A stretch of 64,000 bases of DNA from an uncultured SAR116 cluster alpha proteobacterium (GCA_902612965.1 CACMFN010000003.1:1-64000); one strand, 5' to 3'; shown: positions 54,285-63,965, counted from the stretch's first letter. A program made the numbers and translations. Notes: generated from the sequence alone by a model not told the origin.

Positions 54285-55915
54285 CCTTCAAATATAAAAC
54301 AAATTTTATAGATAGAGTAAGTTTTTTTGTTTCTATATTTTTAATTTCAACTATTGGGCTATCAATTTTTTCCCTTTTGAATTCTGGTTTTAGAAGTGAG
54401 GATGCTTTTTTAACAAATGAGGATATTTTTGAAATTATAAAGTTTACTTTTGTTCAATCATTCTTTTCTGTTTTTTTATCTCTATTATTAGGATTTTTAG
54501 GTGCAAAAATTCTTTTTGATATAAAATCAGTATTATTTAAAAAAATTGTTATTTCTCTAACTTCTATAGCTTTTGTTCTTCCTACAGTTGTAGCTTGCAT
54601 AGGATTAATAAAAGTATGGGGTGGGGATGGTATATTACATCTAATTAGACTTACACTTAATTTAAATAAAAACGAACTAACGCTTTACGGACTATTTGGT
54701 ATTTTACTAGCGCATGTATTTTTTAATGCTCCATTGTTTTTGAGAGTCTTCTACAATTGTTTTCAAATAATTCCCGTAAATTATTTAAAAAATGCAAAGC
54801 AGTTTAATATTACTGGAATAAGATTTTTTAAGCTAATAGAATGGCCATTTATAAAAGAAACACTTCCTTTGCTATGTGGTGTTGTCTTTTTACAATGCTT
54901 TACTTCATTTTCACTAATTTTAATGTTAGGAGGCGGTCCATCTGCTACTACACTTGAAGTAGCCATTTACACAGCTGTGAGGTATGACTTTGATCTTAAG
55001 TCAGCTGCTGTTCTAGCTTCATTTCAACTATTTATTTGTTTAATAGTAATTTTATTTTTAGATCTTTTTAGCAGTAATAAAATTTCAAATTTACAAATTA
55101 AAACAAATCATTTGAATTATAATTTATACAAAAAAAACACTTTTAAAAATAATATTCAAAAATTTATAATACTTTTAGCTTATTTTTTAATAATTATACT
55201 ACCTTTAATTGCATTGGTGGTTTCTGGTTTAAGTTTAAAAATTTTTGAAATATTGAAAAATCAAAATACCTATATTGTTTTTTTAAACAGTATTTTAATA
55301 GCTATAATTTCGTCCTTTATTACTGTTTCTATTTCTTGGTTTATATCCGAAACAAGGGCAAACATTGTTATGAAATACGACAATACATTTAAAGATATTT
55401 TAATAAAAAAGTTTATAAATCTGAGCATTATGCTTTACCTTGCAGTTCCTGCAATAGTTTTAGGTACTGGATTATTTATATTGTTAAAAGGTTTTGTGAG
55501 TTACAATTATTTTCCTATTTTGATATTGATTTTTTCAAATGTAATGCTTTGTTTGCCTTTTAGTGTAAATATAATTCAATCTCACTCCATTTATCTGAGA
55601 AGAAAGCACGATAAATTATGTTCTTCACTAGGTTTAAGAGGGTGGAATAGATTTATTATTATCGATTTCCCTGCTATGAAAAATGTTTTTGGGTTATCTC
55701 TCGGCCTATGTGCATGTTTGTCTCTGGGAGATTTGAGCGTTATTGCGTTATTCGGAAGTCAAAATTTTCAAACTATCCCGTGGCTAATTTTTCAATATAT
55801 GTCGACATACAGAATTAATGAGGCAGCTTCTGTTTCGTGCTTACTAGTTATTACTTGTTATTTGTTTTTTATATTTTTTTCAAAAATGCTAGGTAGCAAA
55901 CATGTTAATAATTGA
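54260..55915 (+). CDS. thiP: Thiamine ABC transporter permease
   Basis: Permease of 551 aa with about twelve helices, two fused BPD-type halves as in ThiP. Each half has an EAA-type loop: KNAKQFNITGIRFFKLIEWP in the first and CSSLGLRGWNRFIIIDFP in the second. The GTG start at 54260 lies inside the end of thiB (25-base overlap), so the exact N-terminus is uncertain. It overlaps thiQ by 14 bases. Confidence 0.88.
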   Translation: MAKSFNEITFKYKTNFIDRVSFFVSIFLISTIGLSIFSLLNSGFRSEDAFLTNEDIFEIIKFTFVQSFFSVFLSLLLGFLGAKILFDIKSVLFKKIVISLTSIAFVLPTVVACIGLIKVWGGDGILHLIRLTLNLNKNELTLYGLFGILLAHVFFNAPLFLRVFYNCFQIIPVNYLKNAKQFNITGIRFFKLIEWPFIKETLPLLCGVVFLQCFTSFSLILMLGGGPSATTLEVAIYTAVRYDFDLKSAAVLASFQLFICLIVILFLDLFSSNKISNLQIKTNHLNYNLYKKNTFKNNIQKFIILLAYFLIIILPLIALVVSGLSLKIFEILKNQNTYIVFLNSILIAIISSFITVSISWFISETRANIVMKYDNTFKDILIKKFINLSIMLYLAVPAIVLGTGLFILLKGFVSYNYFPILILIFSNVMLCLPFSVNIIQSHSIYLRRKHDKLCSSLGLRGWNRFIIIDFPAMKNVFGLSLGLCACLSLGDLSVIALFGSQNFQTIPWLIFQYMSTYRINEAASVSCLLVITCYLFFIFFSKMLGSKHVNN

Positions 55916-56519
55916 AAATCTTGAATTCAGTTGGCCAACAAAAGAAAAATTTCAATTTAATTTTTCCGTAAAAGAGGGTGAAATAGTAACTTTAGAAGGT
56001 CCAAGTGGCATTGGCAAAACAACACTTGTCAATTTGATTGCTGGATTTTTGCAACCTGAAAAAGGAGAAATCTATTGGCATAAAGAAAGAATTGACTTTC
56101 TTGATCCTGTTGAAAGACCAGTTTCAACAATATTTCAAACTGATAATCTTTTTGAGCACTTATCATGCTTTCAAAATGTATCTTTAGCTTCTTCATCTGA
56201 TGGGAAAATTTCTAATAGCAGAGTTGAACAAATCAATAATTATTTTCTTGAAATGGGCATACGTAATTTACAAAGTAGGTTCCCAGGTGAAATATCCGGT
56301 GGCCAGCAGGCAAGAGTTTCAATTGTAAGGGCTCTTTTGGCAAACAAACCTATCCTCTTGCTAGATGAGCCTGTAAGCTCTTTAGATGAAAGAACACGTT
56401 TTGAAACACTTGAAGTTATAAAAAAAACTGCCTTAAAATATAACCTAACATTAATAATTGTTAGCCATCAAAAAGAAGACAGAAAATTTTTGAATGCCAG
56501 ACAAATTAGACTTTATTAA
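55902..56519 (+). CDS. thiQ: Thiamine ABC transporter ATP-binding protein
   Basis: ABC ATPase of 205 aa. Walker A GPSGIGKTT, Q-loop IFQTDNLFEHL, signature SGGQQARVS, Walker B ILLLDEPVSSLD and the H-loop histidine in VSHQKED are all present. It is a little shorter than typical ThiQ. The start overlaps thiP by 14 bases; it ends the operon. Confidence 0.92.
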   Translation: MLIIENLEFSWPTKEKFQFNFSVKEGEIVTLEGPSGIGKTTLVNLIAGFLQPEKGEIYWHKERIDFLDPVERPVSTIFQTDNLFEHLSCFQNVSLASSSDGKISNSRVEQINNYFLEMGIRNLQSRFPGEISGGQQARVSIVRALLANKPILLLDEPVSSLDERTRFETLEVIKKTALKYNLTLIIVSHQKEDRKFLNARQIRLY

Positions 56520-56603
56520 TACCAAAATTTTATATTATAGTTTTTATTGCTATAATTAAATAATTTTAAGATTATAAATTCTTTATGTTCAAAAGAGCAA
56601 TGA

Positions 56604-57395
56604 ATGAAAAATGAAAAGCTAGATATATTTGATTTACTGAAAGATGTTTTGTCTGCTGTAATGGTGTTATCAAAAATACCAGTGCCTTGGGAAAAAATAA
56701 GTGATGATCCCCCCGAATTTAATCGTTCATTTTGGGCGTTCCCAATAGCTGGCTGTATTTTAGGACTGATATCTGGAATAGTTTTTTTGTTTTTTTATTT
56801 ATTAAGTCTACCAATAATTGTTTCAGTTTCTTTAGCTGTTTTTGCTGGTATTTTTATTACAGGTGGACTTCATGAAGAAGGACTTGCAAATACATTTCGA
56901 GCTTTTTTTGAAGGAAAAGATAAAGACGAAATAATTGAATTGATGAAAAGCTCAAATATAGGAACATACAGTTCTTTGTCTTTAATTATTCTAATCACAA
57001 TTAAAATTACAGCTTTAACATCATTGGGCATTGAAAACTTCTGGTATGTTTTTGCAGCTTTAATTGTATCTGGAACGATTGGCAGGTCGATGATTGTTTT
57101 TCTAAGATCAATTTCAAACTCTATCTTGAGAGCAGATGAAGATGATGGGGCTAATGAAACAGAAGGTAATATACTATGGTCATCTCTTGGGCTGTCATTC
57201 TTGATTGCAATAATTTTTTCTCCCTTTTGGGTCGCTATCTCAGGATATACTTTATGTGTAATTCAAACTTATTGTTTTATGGCCTATTGCAATAAAAAAA
57301 TTGGTGGTGTATCAGGAAATATCTTGGGTGCTAATGAACAGATATCAGAAATTATGTTTTTATTAGTTTTCAGTGCTGTTTATGGTGCATTATAG
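56604..57395 (+). CDS. CobS-family protein (adenosylcobinamide-GDP ribazoletransferase-like)
   Basis: Membrane protein of 263 aa with about six helices and the CobS layout: RSFWAFPIAG near residue 41, then GGLHEEGLANTFRAFFEG (88-104) and LMKSSNIGTYSSLSL. Typical CobS has HEDGLADTADG; here residues 92, 96, 99 and 100 read Glu, Asn, Arg and Ala in place of Asp, Asp, Asp and Gly. The family fold seems intact but the acidic active-site motif is altered, so normal last-step cobalamin synthesis is doubtful. No other cob gene lies nearby. It could be a decayed or repurposed CobS. Confidence 0.72.
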   Translation: MKNEKLDIFDLLKDVLSAVMVLSKIPVPWEKISDDPPEFNRSFWAFPIAGCILGLISGIVFLFFYLLSLPIIVSVSLAVFAGIFITGGLHEEGLANTFRAFFEGKDKDEIIELMKSSNIGTYSSLSLIILITIKITALTSLGIENFWYVFAALIVSGTIGRSMIVFLRSISNSILRADEDDGANETEGNILWSSLGLSFLIAIIFSPFWVAISGYTLCVIQTYCFMAYCNKKIGGVSGNILGANEQISEIMFLLVFSAVYGAL

Positions 57396-57443
57396 ATTAA
57401 AAAGGTTAAAAATATTAATATTATTTAATATTTAATTATCATT

Positions 57444-58379
57444 ATGAGTACAAATATTGAAAATATTCTAATTGTTGGTTCAGGATCTGCTGGGCTAACT
57501 GCAGCAATTTATGCAGCGAGAGCAGGATTTAGCCCTTTGGTTTTAACAGGCATTCAACCTGGCGGCCAATTAACTATAACTACTGATGTAGAAAATTACC
57601 CTGGTTTTCAAGATGTTGTTCAAGGCCCGTGGTTAATGGAGCAAATGCAGAAACAAGCAGAAAACGTAGGCGCTAGAATTGAATATGATCTAATCGTTGA
57701 TCTTGATAAAGACGTGTGGCCCTTCAAAGTAAAAACAGATTCAGGAAAAGAAATACGAGCTGAAACAATAATCATTGCAACTGGCGCACAAGCAAGATGG
57801 TTAGGAATTGAAAGTGAAGAAAAATATAATGGAAAAGGTGTTTCAGCATGCGCAACTTGTGATGGGTTTTTTTTCAAAAACAAAAATGTTGCAGTAATCG
57901 GTGGAGGGAATACTGCTGTAGAGGAAGCTTTGTATTTATCAAACTTATGTCAAAATGTTACCTTGATACACAGAAGAGATGAGTTAAGAGCTGAAAAAAT
58001 TCTTCAGAATAGACTGTTTGATAAAAAAAATATTAATATTTTATGGAATAACAAAGTTGATGAAATTTTAGGTGATGATTTTGGTGTTAATTCTCTTAAA
58101 CTAATTTCAACTAAAGATGGATCAGAAACAATAATAAAGATTGATGGGATATTTATAGCTATTGGGCATGATCCATCAACATTAGTTTTCAAAAACAAAA
58201 TAGATTTAGATCAAGACAATTACATTATTACAAAGTCAGGTGAGACTGCTACTTCAGTTCCAGGCATATTCGCTGCAGGTGATTGTGTAGATAAAATTTA
58301 CAGACAAGCTGTGACCGCGGCTGGTATGGGCTGTATGGCGGCGTTGGATGCCGAAAAATGGTTAGCTAATCATAAATAA
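57444..58379 (+). CDS. trxB: Thioredoxin-disulfide reductase
   Basis: Low-molecular-weight flavoprotein reductase, 311 aa. FAD motif IVGSGSAGLTAAIYAARAG, redox pair CATC in GVSACATCDGFF, NADPH motif GGGNTAVEEAL and the C-terminal FAD block GIFAAGDCVDKIYRQAVTA (partial). It passes NADPH electrons to thioredoxin, which also serves the MsrA encoded two genes downstream. Confidence 0.95.
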   Translation: MSTNIENILIVGSGSAGLTAAIYAARAGFSPLVLTGIQPGGQLTITTDVENYPGFQDVVQGPWLMEQMQKQAENVGARIEYDLIVDLDKDVWPFKVKTDSGKEIRAETIIIATGAQARWLGIESEEKYNGKGVSACATCDGFFFKNKNVAVIGGGNTAVEEALYLSNLCQNVTLIHRRDELRAEKILQNRLFDKKNINILWNNKVDEILGDDFGVNSLKLISTKDGSETIIKIDGIFIAIGHDPSTLVFKNKIDLDQDNYIITKSGETATSVPGIFAAGDCVDKIYRQAVTAAGMGCMAALDAEKWLANHK

Positions 58380-58383
58380 TTAA

Positions 58384-59250
58384 ATGAAAATTAGTTTATC
58401 GACTTTACTACTGTTGATGGTAGCTTTTATATGGGGTACTGCTTTTGTCGCTCAAACTACAGGCATGAAGTCTATGGGCCCGGTAACATTTACAGGATTT
58501 AGACTGCTATTGGGCGGGCTTGTTTTATTACCATTTACATATTTTTATTTTAATAATAAAAGTCTAAATTTTAGAAAAATAAGAATATTATTTTTAATGA
58601 GTTTTGCACTTTTAATAGGTGCATTGTTTCAACAAATAGCATTGATTTATACAAATGTCGCCAATGTAGCATTTTTAACTGCACTTTATGTTCCTATCGT
58701 ACCATTTATTTATTTTGTAATTTTAAAGAAGCCAGTATCAAAGTATATAATTTTTGCCTCTGTTTTATGTATAACTGGTGTATGGTTTCTATCAAAAAAT
58801 GAATTAGAGTTTGGTAGTTACGGGGATTTGCTTTCAATAATTGGAGCCTTTTTTTGGTCTTTCCATATAATTTTAATATTTAAAGCATCTGAATTAAATA
58901 TAGATCCTGTAATTACAGCTGCTTTTCATATTTTTTTTGCTGGACTGATAGGTGTGATGCTTGCTTTTTTAATAGAAAATCCTAATTTTATAGATGTAAA
59001 GAATGGTGCTTTCGAATTAATCTATACTGGTATATTATCCATTGGTTTAGGTTTTACTTTGCAAACAATTGCGCAAAAGCATTTACCGCCAACAAATGTT
59101 GCTATTCTTTTATCAATGGAAAGTGTATTTGCTTCAATTGCGGCATTTATTATACTTGGGCAAATACTTAAAACAAATTTATTGATTGGATGTACATTGA
59201 TACTTTTAGGTGTAATTATTTCAGAGTATTTTAATAATAATAAAGTTTAA
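58384..59250 (+). CDS. EamA-family (DMT superfamily) membrane transporter
   Basis: Membrane protein of 288 aa with about ten helices; it opens with LLLMVAFIWGTAFVAQTTGM, the EamA start, and GPVTFTGFRLLLGG follows. The C-terminal half has GLGFTLQTIAQKHLPPTNVA, typical of YcxC/YdcZ-type members. It lies four bases after trxB and 12 bases before msrA, so it is probably in the same transcript. The substrate is unknown. Confidence 0.8.
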   Translation: MKISLSTLLLLMVAFIWGTAFVAQTTGMKSMGPVTFTGFRLLLGGLVLLPFTYFYFNNKSLNFRKIRILFLMSFALLIGALFQQIALIYTNVANVAFLTALYVPIVPFIYFVILKKPVSKYIIFASVLCITGVWFLSKNELEFGSYGDLLSIIGAFFWSFHIILIFKASELNIDPVITAAFHIFFAGLIGVMLAFLIENPNFIDVKNGAFELIYTGILSIGLGFTLQTIAQKHLPPTNVAILLSMESVFASIAAFIILGQILKTNLLIGCTLILLGVIISEYFNNNKV

Positions 59251-59262
59251 TGAGGCTCACAT

Positions 59263-59895
59263 ATGTTTAACTTTTTTGAAGAATCTACTTTAATTAATTC
59301 TACTGATGCTCTCAAAGGGAGGCAAGAACCAATATCTTTAAATCAGAAACATTATATAAGTGGACGATCCTTGAATGGTCCTTGGGAGGATTATGATTTT
59401 TGTATTCTTGGTATGGGTTGCTTTTGGGGCGCTGAAAGAATTTTTTGGAATTTAAAAGGTGTATACGTAACATCAGTAGGGTATGCTGGTGGATTTACTC
59501 CTAATCCAACTTATGAGGAAGTTTGTTCTGGCAAAACGGGTCACGCAGAAGTCGTACAAGTTGTTTTTGATAAGCAAGATTGTAATTACAGAGATTTACT
59601 TAAGTTGTTTTTTGAGTCTCATAACCCAACACAAGGAATGAGACAGGGCAACGATAGAGGCACTCAATATAGATCAATAATTCTTTATAAAAATGAGCAG
59701 CAAAAGGTTGAAGCAAATCAAATTAAAGATAATTACAACCAAAGTTTAACTAAAAATGGCTTTAATTGTATAACTACAGAGATAAATGAGTATAAAGATT
59801 ATTTTTTAGCTGAAGAATATCATCAGCAGTATCTTGCAAAAAATCCAAATGGATACTGTGGCCTTCAAGGCACTGGTATTGAATGTCAAAAATAA
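59263..59895 (+). CDS. msrA: Peptide-methionine (S)-S-oxide reductase MsrA
   Basis: Protein of 210 aa that repairs oxidised methionine. The active-site Cys is in LGMGCFWGAERIFW, with GYAGGFTPNPTYEEVCSGKTGH and the SHNPTQGMRQGNDRGTQYRS block. Recycling cysteines lie near the C-terminus (GYCGLQGTGIEC). The longer N-terminus (about 45 residues ahead of the fold) is common in proteobacterial MsrA. It fits with trxB upstream as its electron source. Confidence 0.94.
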   Translation: MFNFFEESTLINSTDALKGRQEPISLNQKHYISGRSLNGPWEDYDFCILGMGCFWGAERIFWNLKGVYVTSVGYAGGFTPNPTYEEVCSGKTGHAEVVQVVFDKQDCNYRDLLKLFFESHNPTQGMRQGNDRGTQYRSIILYKNEQQKVEANQIKDNYNQSLTKNGFNCITTEINEYKDYFLAEEYHQQYLAKNPNGYCGLQGTGIECQK

Positions 59896-59952
59896 ATTTT
59901 ACCTTGACCAATTATCTATAAGAAACTATTATTTCGAAAAAGAGATTGAATT

Positions 59953-60078
59953 ATGAAAGTCGCAAATTCTTTAAAAACACTTAAATCTCGAGAGAGAAAT
60001 TGCCAGCTCGTTAGAAGACGTGGTCGTGTTTACGTCATCAATAAAAGAAACCCTCGTTTTAAAGCAAGACAAGGTTAA
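59953..60078 (+). CDS. rpmJ: 50S ribosomal protein L36
   Basis: A 41-aa frame starting ATG at 59953 and ending TAA at 60078. It begins [20 protein letters not shown] and continues with [21 protein letters not shown], the L36 pattern. Only one cysteine remains of the usual zinc set, so this is the zinc-free (C-minus) type common in alphaproteobacteria. It stands alone between msrA and pyrC. Confidence 0.93.
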   Translation: MKVANSLKTLKSRERNCQLVRRRGRVYVINKRNPRFKARQG

Positions 60079-60137
60079 TAAATTATATTATTTTTCTTTC
60101 AAAACTCGTTGAAATTCATTAAATAAAATTTACTCCT

Positions 60138-61466
60138 ATGAAATTCGACCTTATACTTCATGATGGCAAAATTATGAATGGGGTTGATGAGTTTCCTCAT
60201 AATTTTGATATCGGAATTAAAAATGACAAAATAATTTCGGTTGGAGATTTGAAAAATGAATCTTCCACAAAAAAAATTAATTGTAAAAATCTGATTGTTT
60301 TACCAGGTGTTATTGATACTCAAGTTCATTTTAGAGAGCCTGGGTTAACACACAAAGAAGATATAGAATGCGCAAGCAAGGCAGCTGTCATGGGTGGGGT
60401 AACTGCATTTTGCGAAATGCCAAATACCAATCCTCTAACAACGTCAAAAAAAGAGCTTAATTGGAAGCTTTTAAAAGCAAAAAATGTGTCATGGTGTGAC
60501 TACTCTTTTTTTATTGGAGCTACCCCAAATAATATTTTGAAATTGAGTGAATATGAAAAATTACCAGGATGTGTAGGAATCAAAATTTTTATGGGTTCAA
60601 GCACAGGTGAATTATTAGTACAAGATACAAATAACCTTTTTGAAATCTTAAGCAATGGTCAAAAAAGAATTGCAGTTCATGCCGAAGATGAAGTCAGGCT
60701 AAAGGAAAGATATAATCTTTTCAAGAATTCAAATGAGCCTGTTGATCATCCAAAGATAAGAGACCCTAAGTCTGCACTCCTAGCAACTAAATGCATTATG
60801 GAAATAGCCAACAAAGTCAAAAGGCCACTCCACCTACTACATATTTCTACAGCTTCAGAGATGAAACTTCTCAAAAGTAAAAGTCAATTAATTACAGTAG
60901 AAGTCACACCACAGCATTTGACTTTATCAAGTCCATATTGCTATAAAGAAAATGGTACTTTAGTTCAAATGAACCCGCCAATTAGATCAAAATATCATCA
61001 AAAAGAATTATGGAATGGCATTTATAACGGCACAGTAGATGTTATAGGTTCAGATCATGCGCCTCATACGCTTGAGGAAAAAAATAGCGATTATCCAAAT
61101 AGTCCAAGTGGTATGCCTGGTATACAAACTATGCTCCCATTAATGTTAAACGAAGTATCAAAGAAAAAACTAAAGTTAAGTAAACTGGTTGATTTGCTTT
61201 GCAGAAGACCAGCAGAAATTTATAAAATGAAAAGTAGAGGCTTAATTCAGGAAGGATACAAAGCTTCACTGACTGTTGTAGATTTAAATCTTACTCAATC
61301 ATTAGATCCAAAAGATATTATGAGCCTTTGCGGATGGTCTCCCTTTACAGGGAAAAAATTAACAGGATGGCCAGTGGTTACTATTATAAATGGTGATGTT
61401 GCAATGTATAAAAACAAGTTAGTTAAAAGGCCAAATGTCTATCCAGTTGAATTCGATGAATATTAA
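60138..61466 (+). CDS. pyrC: Dihydroorotase, class I
   Basis: Amidohydrolase of 442 aa in pyrimidine synthesis. The metal-binding HxR motif is in DTQVHFREPGLTHKED, substrate contact in CEMPNTNP, the bridging/third-strand region IKIFMGSSTGELLVQD, metal His residues in VHAEDE and LLHISTASEM, and catalytic Asp in DVIGSDHAPHT. Its substrate loop GMPGIQTMLP is class I-like. Convergent with the fumarase gene. Confidence 0.92.
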   Translation: MKFDLILHDGKIMNGVDEFPHNFDIGIKNDKIISVGDLKNESSTKKINCKNLIVLPGVIDTQVHFREPGLTHKEDIECASKAAVMGGVTAFCEMPNTNPLTTSKKELNWKLLKAKNVSWCDYSFFIGATPNNILKLSEYEKLPGCVGIKIFMGSSTGELLVQDTNNLFEILSNGQKRIAVHAEDEVRLKERYNLFKNSNEPVDHPKIRDPKSALLATKCIMEIANKVKRPLHLLHISTASEMKLLKSKSQLITVEVTPQHLTLSSPYCYKENGTLVQMNPPIRSKYHQKELWNGIYNGTVDVIGSDHAPHTLEEKNSDYPNSPSGMPGIQTMLPLMLNEVSKKKLKLSKLVDLLCRRPAEIYKMKSRGLIQEGYKASLTVVDLNLTQSLDPKDIMSLCGWSPFTGKKLTGWPVVTIINGDVAMYKNKLVKRPNVYPVEFDEY

Positions 61467-61471
61467 GTATT

Positions 61472-63076
61472 TTATATATTATAAAAATCATTTCCCTTAT
61501 CATCAATGATTATAAAAGCTGGAAATTTTTCTACTTCAATTTCCCATACTGCTTCCATGCCTAACTCAGGAAATTCTAAAACTTTTATTTTTTTAATAGA
61601 ATCTAAAGCAAGTTTTGCTGCAGCTCCACCAATGCTTCCAAGATAAAAACCTCCATATTTTTTACACGACTCTCTAACCTGTTTCGATCTGTTCCCTTTA
61701 GCAAGCATTACCATTGACCCGCCCTCTCTTTGAAATTGCTCAACGTAATTATCCATCCGTCCAGCAGTTGTAGGGCCAAAGGATCCAGAAGCATATCCTT
61801 CTGGAGTTTTTGCGGGGCCTGCATAGTATACTGCATTTTCTTTAAAATAATCAGGTAACCCACCTCCTGAATTTAATCGTTCCAGAAGTTTGGCATGAGC
61901 AGTGTCTCTGGCAACAATTAATTTACCTGAAAGAGAGACTTTTGTTTTAACTGGATGTTTAGACAGGGAATTCAGGATCTCTTTCATTGGTTTGTTAAGG
62001 TTTATACTTATATTATTTTTCAGATTTGAAGTTTTTACATTAGGTAAAAATTTTGCTGGGTTCTTTTCTAATCTTTCAATAAAAGCGCCATCCTTATTGA
62101 TTTTACCTAAAATTTGCCTGTCAGCTGAGCATGAAACTCCAACACTTATAGGGCAAGAAGCCCCATGACGAGGTAGGCGAATAACTCTTACATCATGGCA
62201 GAAGTACTTGCCACCGAATTGAGCACCAATTCCCATTTTTTGAGTCATTTCTAACACTAATTTTTCCCATTCAATGTCTCTCCAGGCACGACCTGTTTTA
62301 TCACCCTTTTTTGGTAATTTATCTAGATATCTTATTGAAGCTAACTTTAGAGTTTTCATATTAAATTCAGCTGACATGCCTCCAATAACAATAGCTAAAT
62401 GATATGGTGGGCATGCTGATGTTCCAATATTAATAATTGCCTCATATAGAAAAGATCTTAAAGATTCTGGATTAAGAACAGACTTCGTTTTTTGGTATAG
62501 AAAGGATTTATTTGCAGATCCACCACCTTTTTGAATAAAGGCAAACTTGTATTCATTTCCAGTGGCGGAATAAATTTCAATTTGTGCTGGAAGATTATTA
62601 TTTGTGTTAACTTCATCGAACATACTCAAAGGCGCAACTTGGCTATACCTTAAATTTTTTGTTTGATAGGTGTCGTAAATGCCTTGAGAAATTAATTTTG
62701 AGTCATCCACACCAGTAAAAATATTTTCTCCTTTGTAACCTAAAACAATTGCTGTACCTGTATCTTGGCACATTGGCAAAACTCCAGCAGAAGATATATT
62801 TGCATTTTTGATCATCTCTAAAGCAACAAATTTGTCATTTTCAGAGGCTTCATTATCATTTAAAATCAAACTAAGTTGTTTCAGATGAGATGACCTTAAT
62901 AAATGTGAAACATCAGCAAATGCTCTTTCGGTTAATTGACTAATGACTTGAGGTTCAATAAAAAGTAATTTTTTATCATCAAAGTTTTTTTCCGAAACGC
63001 CTTCTCTTGATACTAAGTCATATTTAGTGTCATCTTTTCCAAATTGAAAAAGTGAATTATAAACAAACTTGGGCAT
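61472..63076 (-). CDS. Fumarate hydratase, class I (iron-sulfur)
   Basis: Single-chain class I fumarase of 534 aa. The alpha part has [17 protein letters not shown] and the cluster cysteines in [18 protein letters not shown] and [11 protein letters not shown]; the beta part (about 345-534) has [35 protein letters not shown] and GRMDNYVEQ. It hydrates fumarate to malate and is oxygen-sensitive because of its 4Fe-4S cluster. Downstream of sspB with a two-base gap. Confidence 0.93.
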   Translation of the reverse strand: MPKFVYNSLFQFGKDDTKYDLVSREGVSEKNFDDKKLLFIEPQVISQLTERAFADVSHLLRSSHLKQLSLILNDNEASENDKFVALEMIKNANISSAGVLPMCQDTGTAIVLGYKGENIFTGVDDSKLISQGIYDTYQTKNLRYSQVAPLSMFDEVNTNNNLPAQIEIYSATGNEYKFAFIQKGGGSANKSFLYQKTKSVLNPESLRSFLYEAIINIGTSACPPYHLAIVIGGMSAEFNMKTLKLASIRYLDKLPKKGDKTGRAWRDIEWEKLVLEMTQKMGIGAQFGGKYFCHDVRVIRLPRHGASCPISVGVSCSADRQILGKINKDGAFIERLEKNPAKFLPNVKTSNLKNNISINLNKPMKEILNSLSKHPVKTKVSLSGKLIVARDTAHAKLLERLNSGGGLPDYFKENAVYYAGPAKTPEGYASGSFGPTTAGRMDNYVEQFQREGGSMVMLAKGNRSKQVRESCKKYGGFYLGSIGGAAAKLALDSIKKIKVLEFPELGMEAVWEIEVEKFPAFIIIDDKGNDFYNI

Positions 63077-63078
63077 AT

Positions 63079-63603
63079 TTATTTTTTCTTTTTAAATTTA
63101 TCAAAAGAAATAACTTCACCAGTGCTTTCGCTCTCAGTCTTAGTTTTATTTCTAGTCTGATCTTCAGTAGTTTCTGATAAATTTGATTTATCCTTTGTTG
63201 TTTCATCTTTTGAAGCTTTTTCATTTGCAGGAGCAATCTCATTGGAAGCAAATTGCAAAGCAAAATCTATTGAAGGATCAGTGAACTGGGTTATTGCATT
63301 GTATCCAATTGAAAGTTTTTCCTGTTTTCCATTAAAAGATAAAGTGACAGAAAAACTATCATCCTCAACTTTAAGATCCCAGAATTGGTGCTGTAATACA
63401 ATTGTCATTGTATTAGGATGATTTTCATGGAAAGTTTTTGGTATATCAACATTTTTGTGGTTAGTAATGAAAGTTATAAAGAAATGATGATCGCCAATAT
63501 TTTCTTTGCTTTCTAGTGATTTAAGAACTGTTTTAACCACTCCTCTAAGTGCATTGTCTACCAGGGTATCATAATCTATAAGTTTAATATTATCTTTTGA
63601 CAC
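63079..63603 (-). CDS. sspB: SspB-alpha, ClpXP adaptor for ssrA-tagged proteins
   Basis: Protein of 174 aa. The N-terminal domain (about 1-110) carries [18 protein letters not shown], the [11 protein letters not shown] strand and [19 protein letters not shown], the SspB-alpha signature. Then comes an acidic, disordered linker and a C-terminal ClpX-binding tail [11 protein letters not shown]. It delivers ssrA-tagged proteins to ClpXP. It is placed between ssrA and fumarase on the same strand, so adaptor and tag RNA are neighbours. Confidence 0.92.
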   Translation of the reverse strand: MSKDNIKLIDYDTLVDNALRGVVKTVLKSLESKENIGDHHFFITFITNHKNVDIPKTFHENHPNTMTIVLQHQFWDLKVEDDSFSVTLSFNGKQEKLSIGYNAITQFTDPSIDFALQFASNEIAPANEKASKDETTKDKSNLSETTEDQTRNKTKTESESTGEVISFDKFKKKK

Positions 63604-63689
63604 GGATTATAAAAACTCCATTTAATTTATTTTAAAAACTAATGCTTCTATTAAATCAATATTTTTTGACATAATAGAAGAATGCTTCT

Positions 63690-63965
63690 GTTGCCAGGTG
63701 CATTCCAAACCCCGCCAAATTGAGCTCAATCAATTTGGACTTTAAAAGTGGTCAAGTAACTGCTTAGGCAGCAACTGCGACCGGAGCATAGTTGTCATTT
63801 GCAACTATTAATTTAGCCCGATAACGGTGGTACAATGCCGAGAGAAAGTTAAGTCTTTATTACACACGTCGATCCTATTTCGCCCCCATAAAGTTTGGTG
63901 GAGGCGCCGGGTACCGCCCCCGGGTCCGTAATGCCTATTTCACAAAACGTTTATCGCTATAGTTG
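63690..63965 (-). ncRNA. ssrA: Two-piece (permuted) tmRNA, ssrA
   Basis: Read on the minus strand. The acceptor piece comes first and ends CGCCTCC-ACCA, with ACCA at 63899-63896. After an 8-base spacer (63895-63888) the coding piece starts GGGGGCGAAATAGGATCGACG at 63887 (first 20 bases given in part). The 7-bp acceptor stem forms between 63887-63881 and 63906-63900 and contains a G3-U70 pair, the alanine identity mark. The tag frame is 63802-63764: resume codon GCA, then ANDNYAPVAVAA and TAA. This is the alphaproteobacterial split tmRNA class. The outer ends are approximate; the promoter is near or past the window edge. Confidence 0.93.

Noticed and set aside
63057-63263. Minus-strand frame overlapping the C-terminal linker of sspB
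   Set aside because: The sspB frame includes the conserved ClpX-binding tail, so the overlapping frame is a by-product of the A-rich linker.
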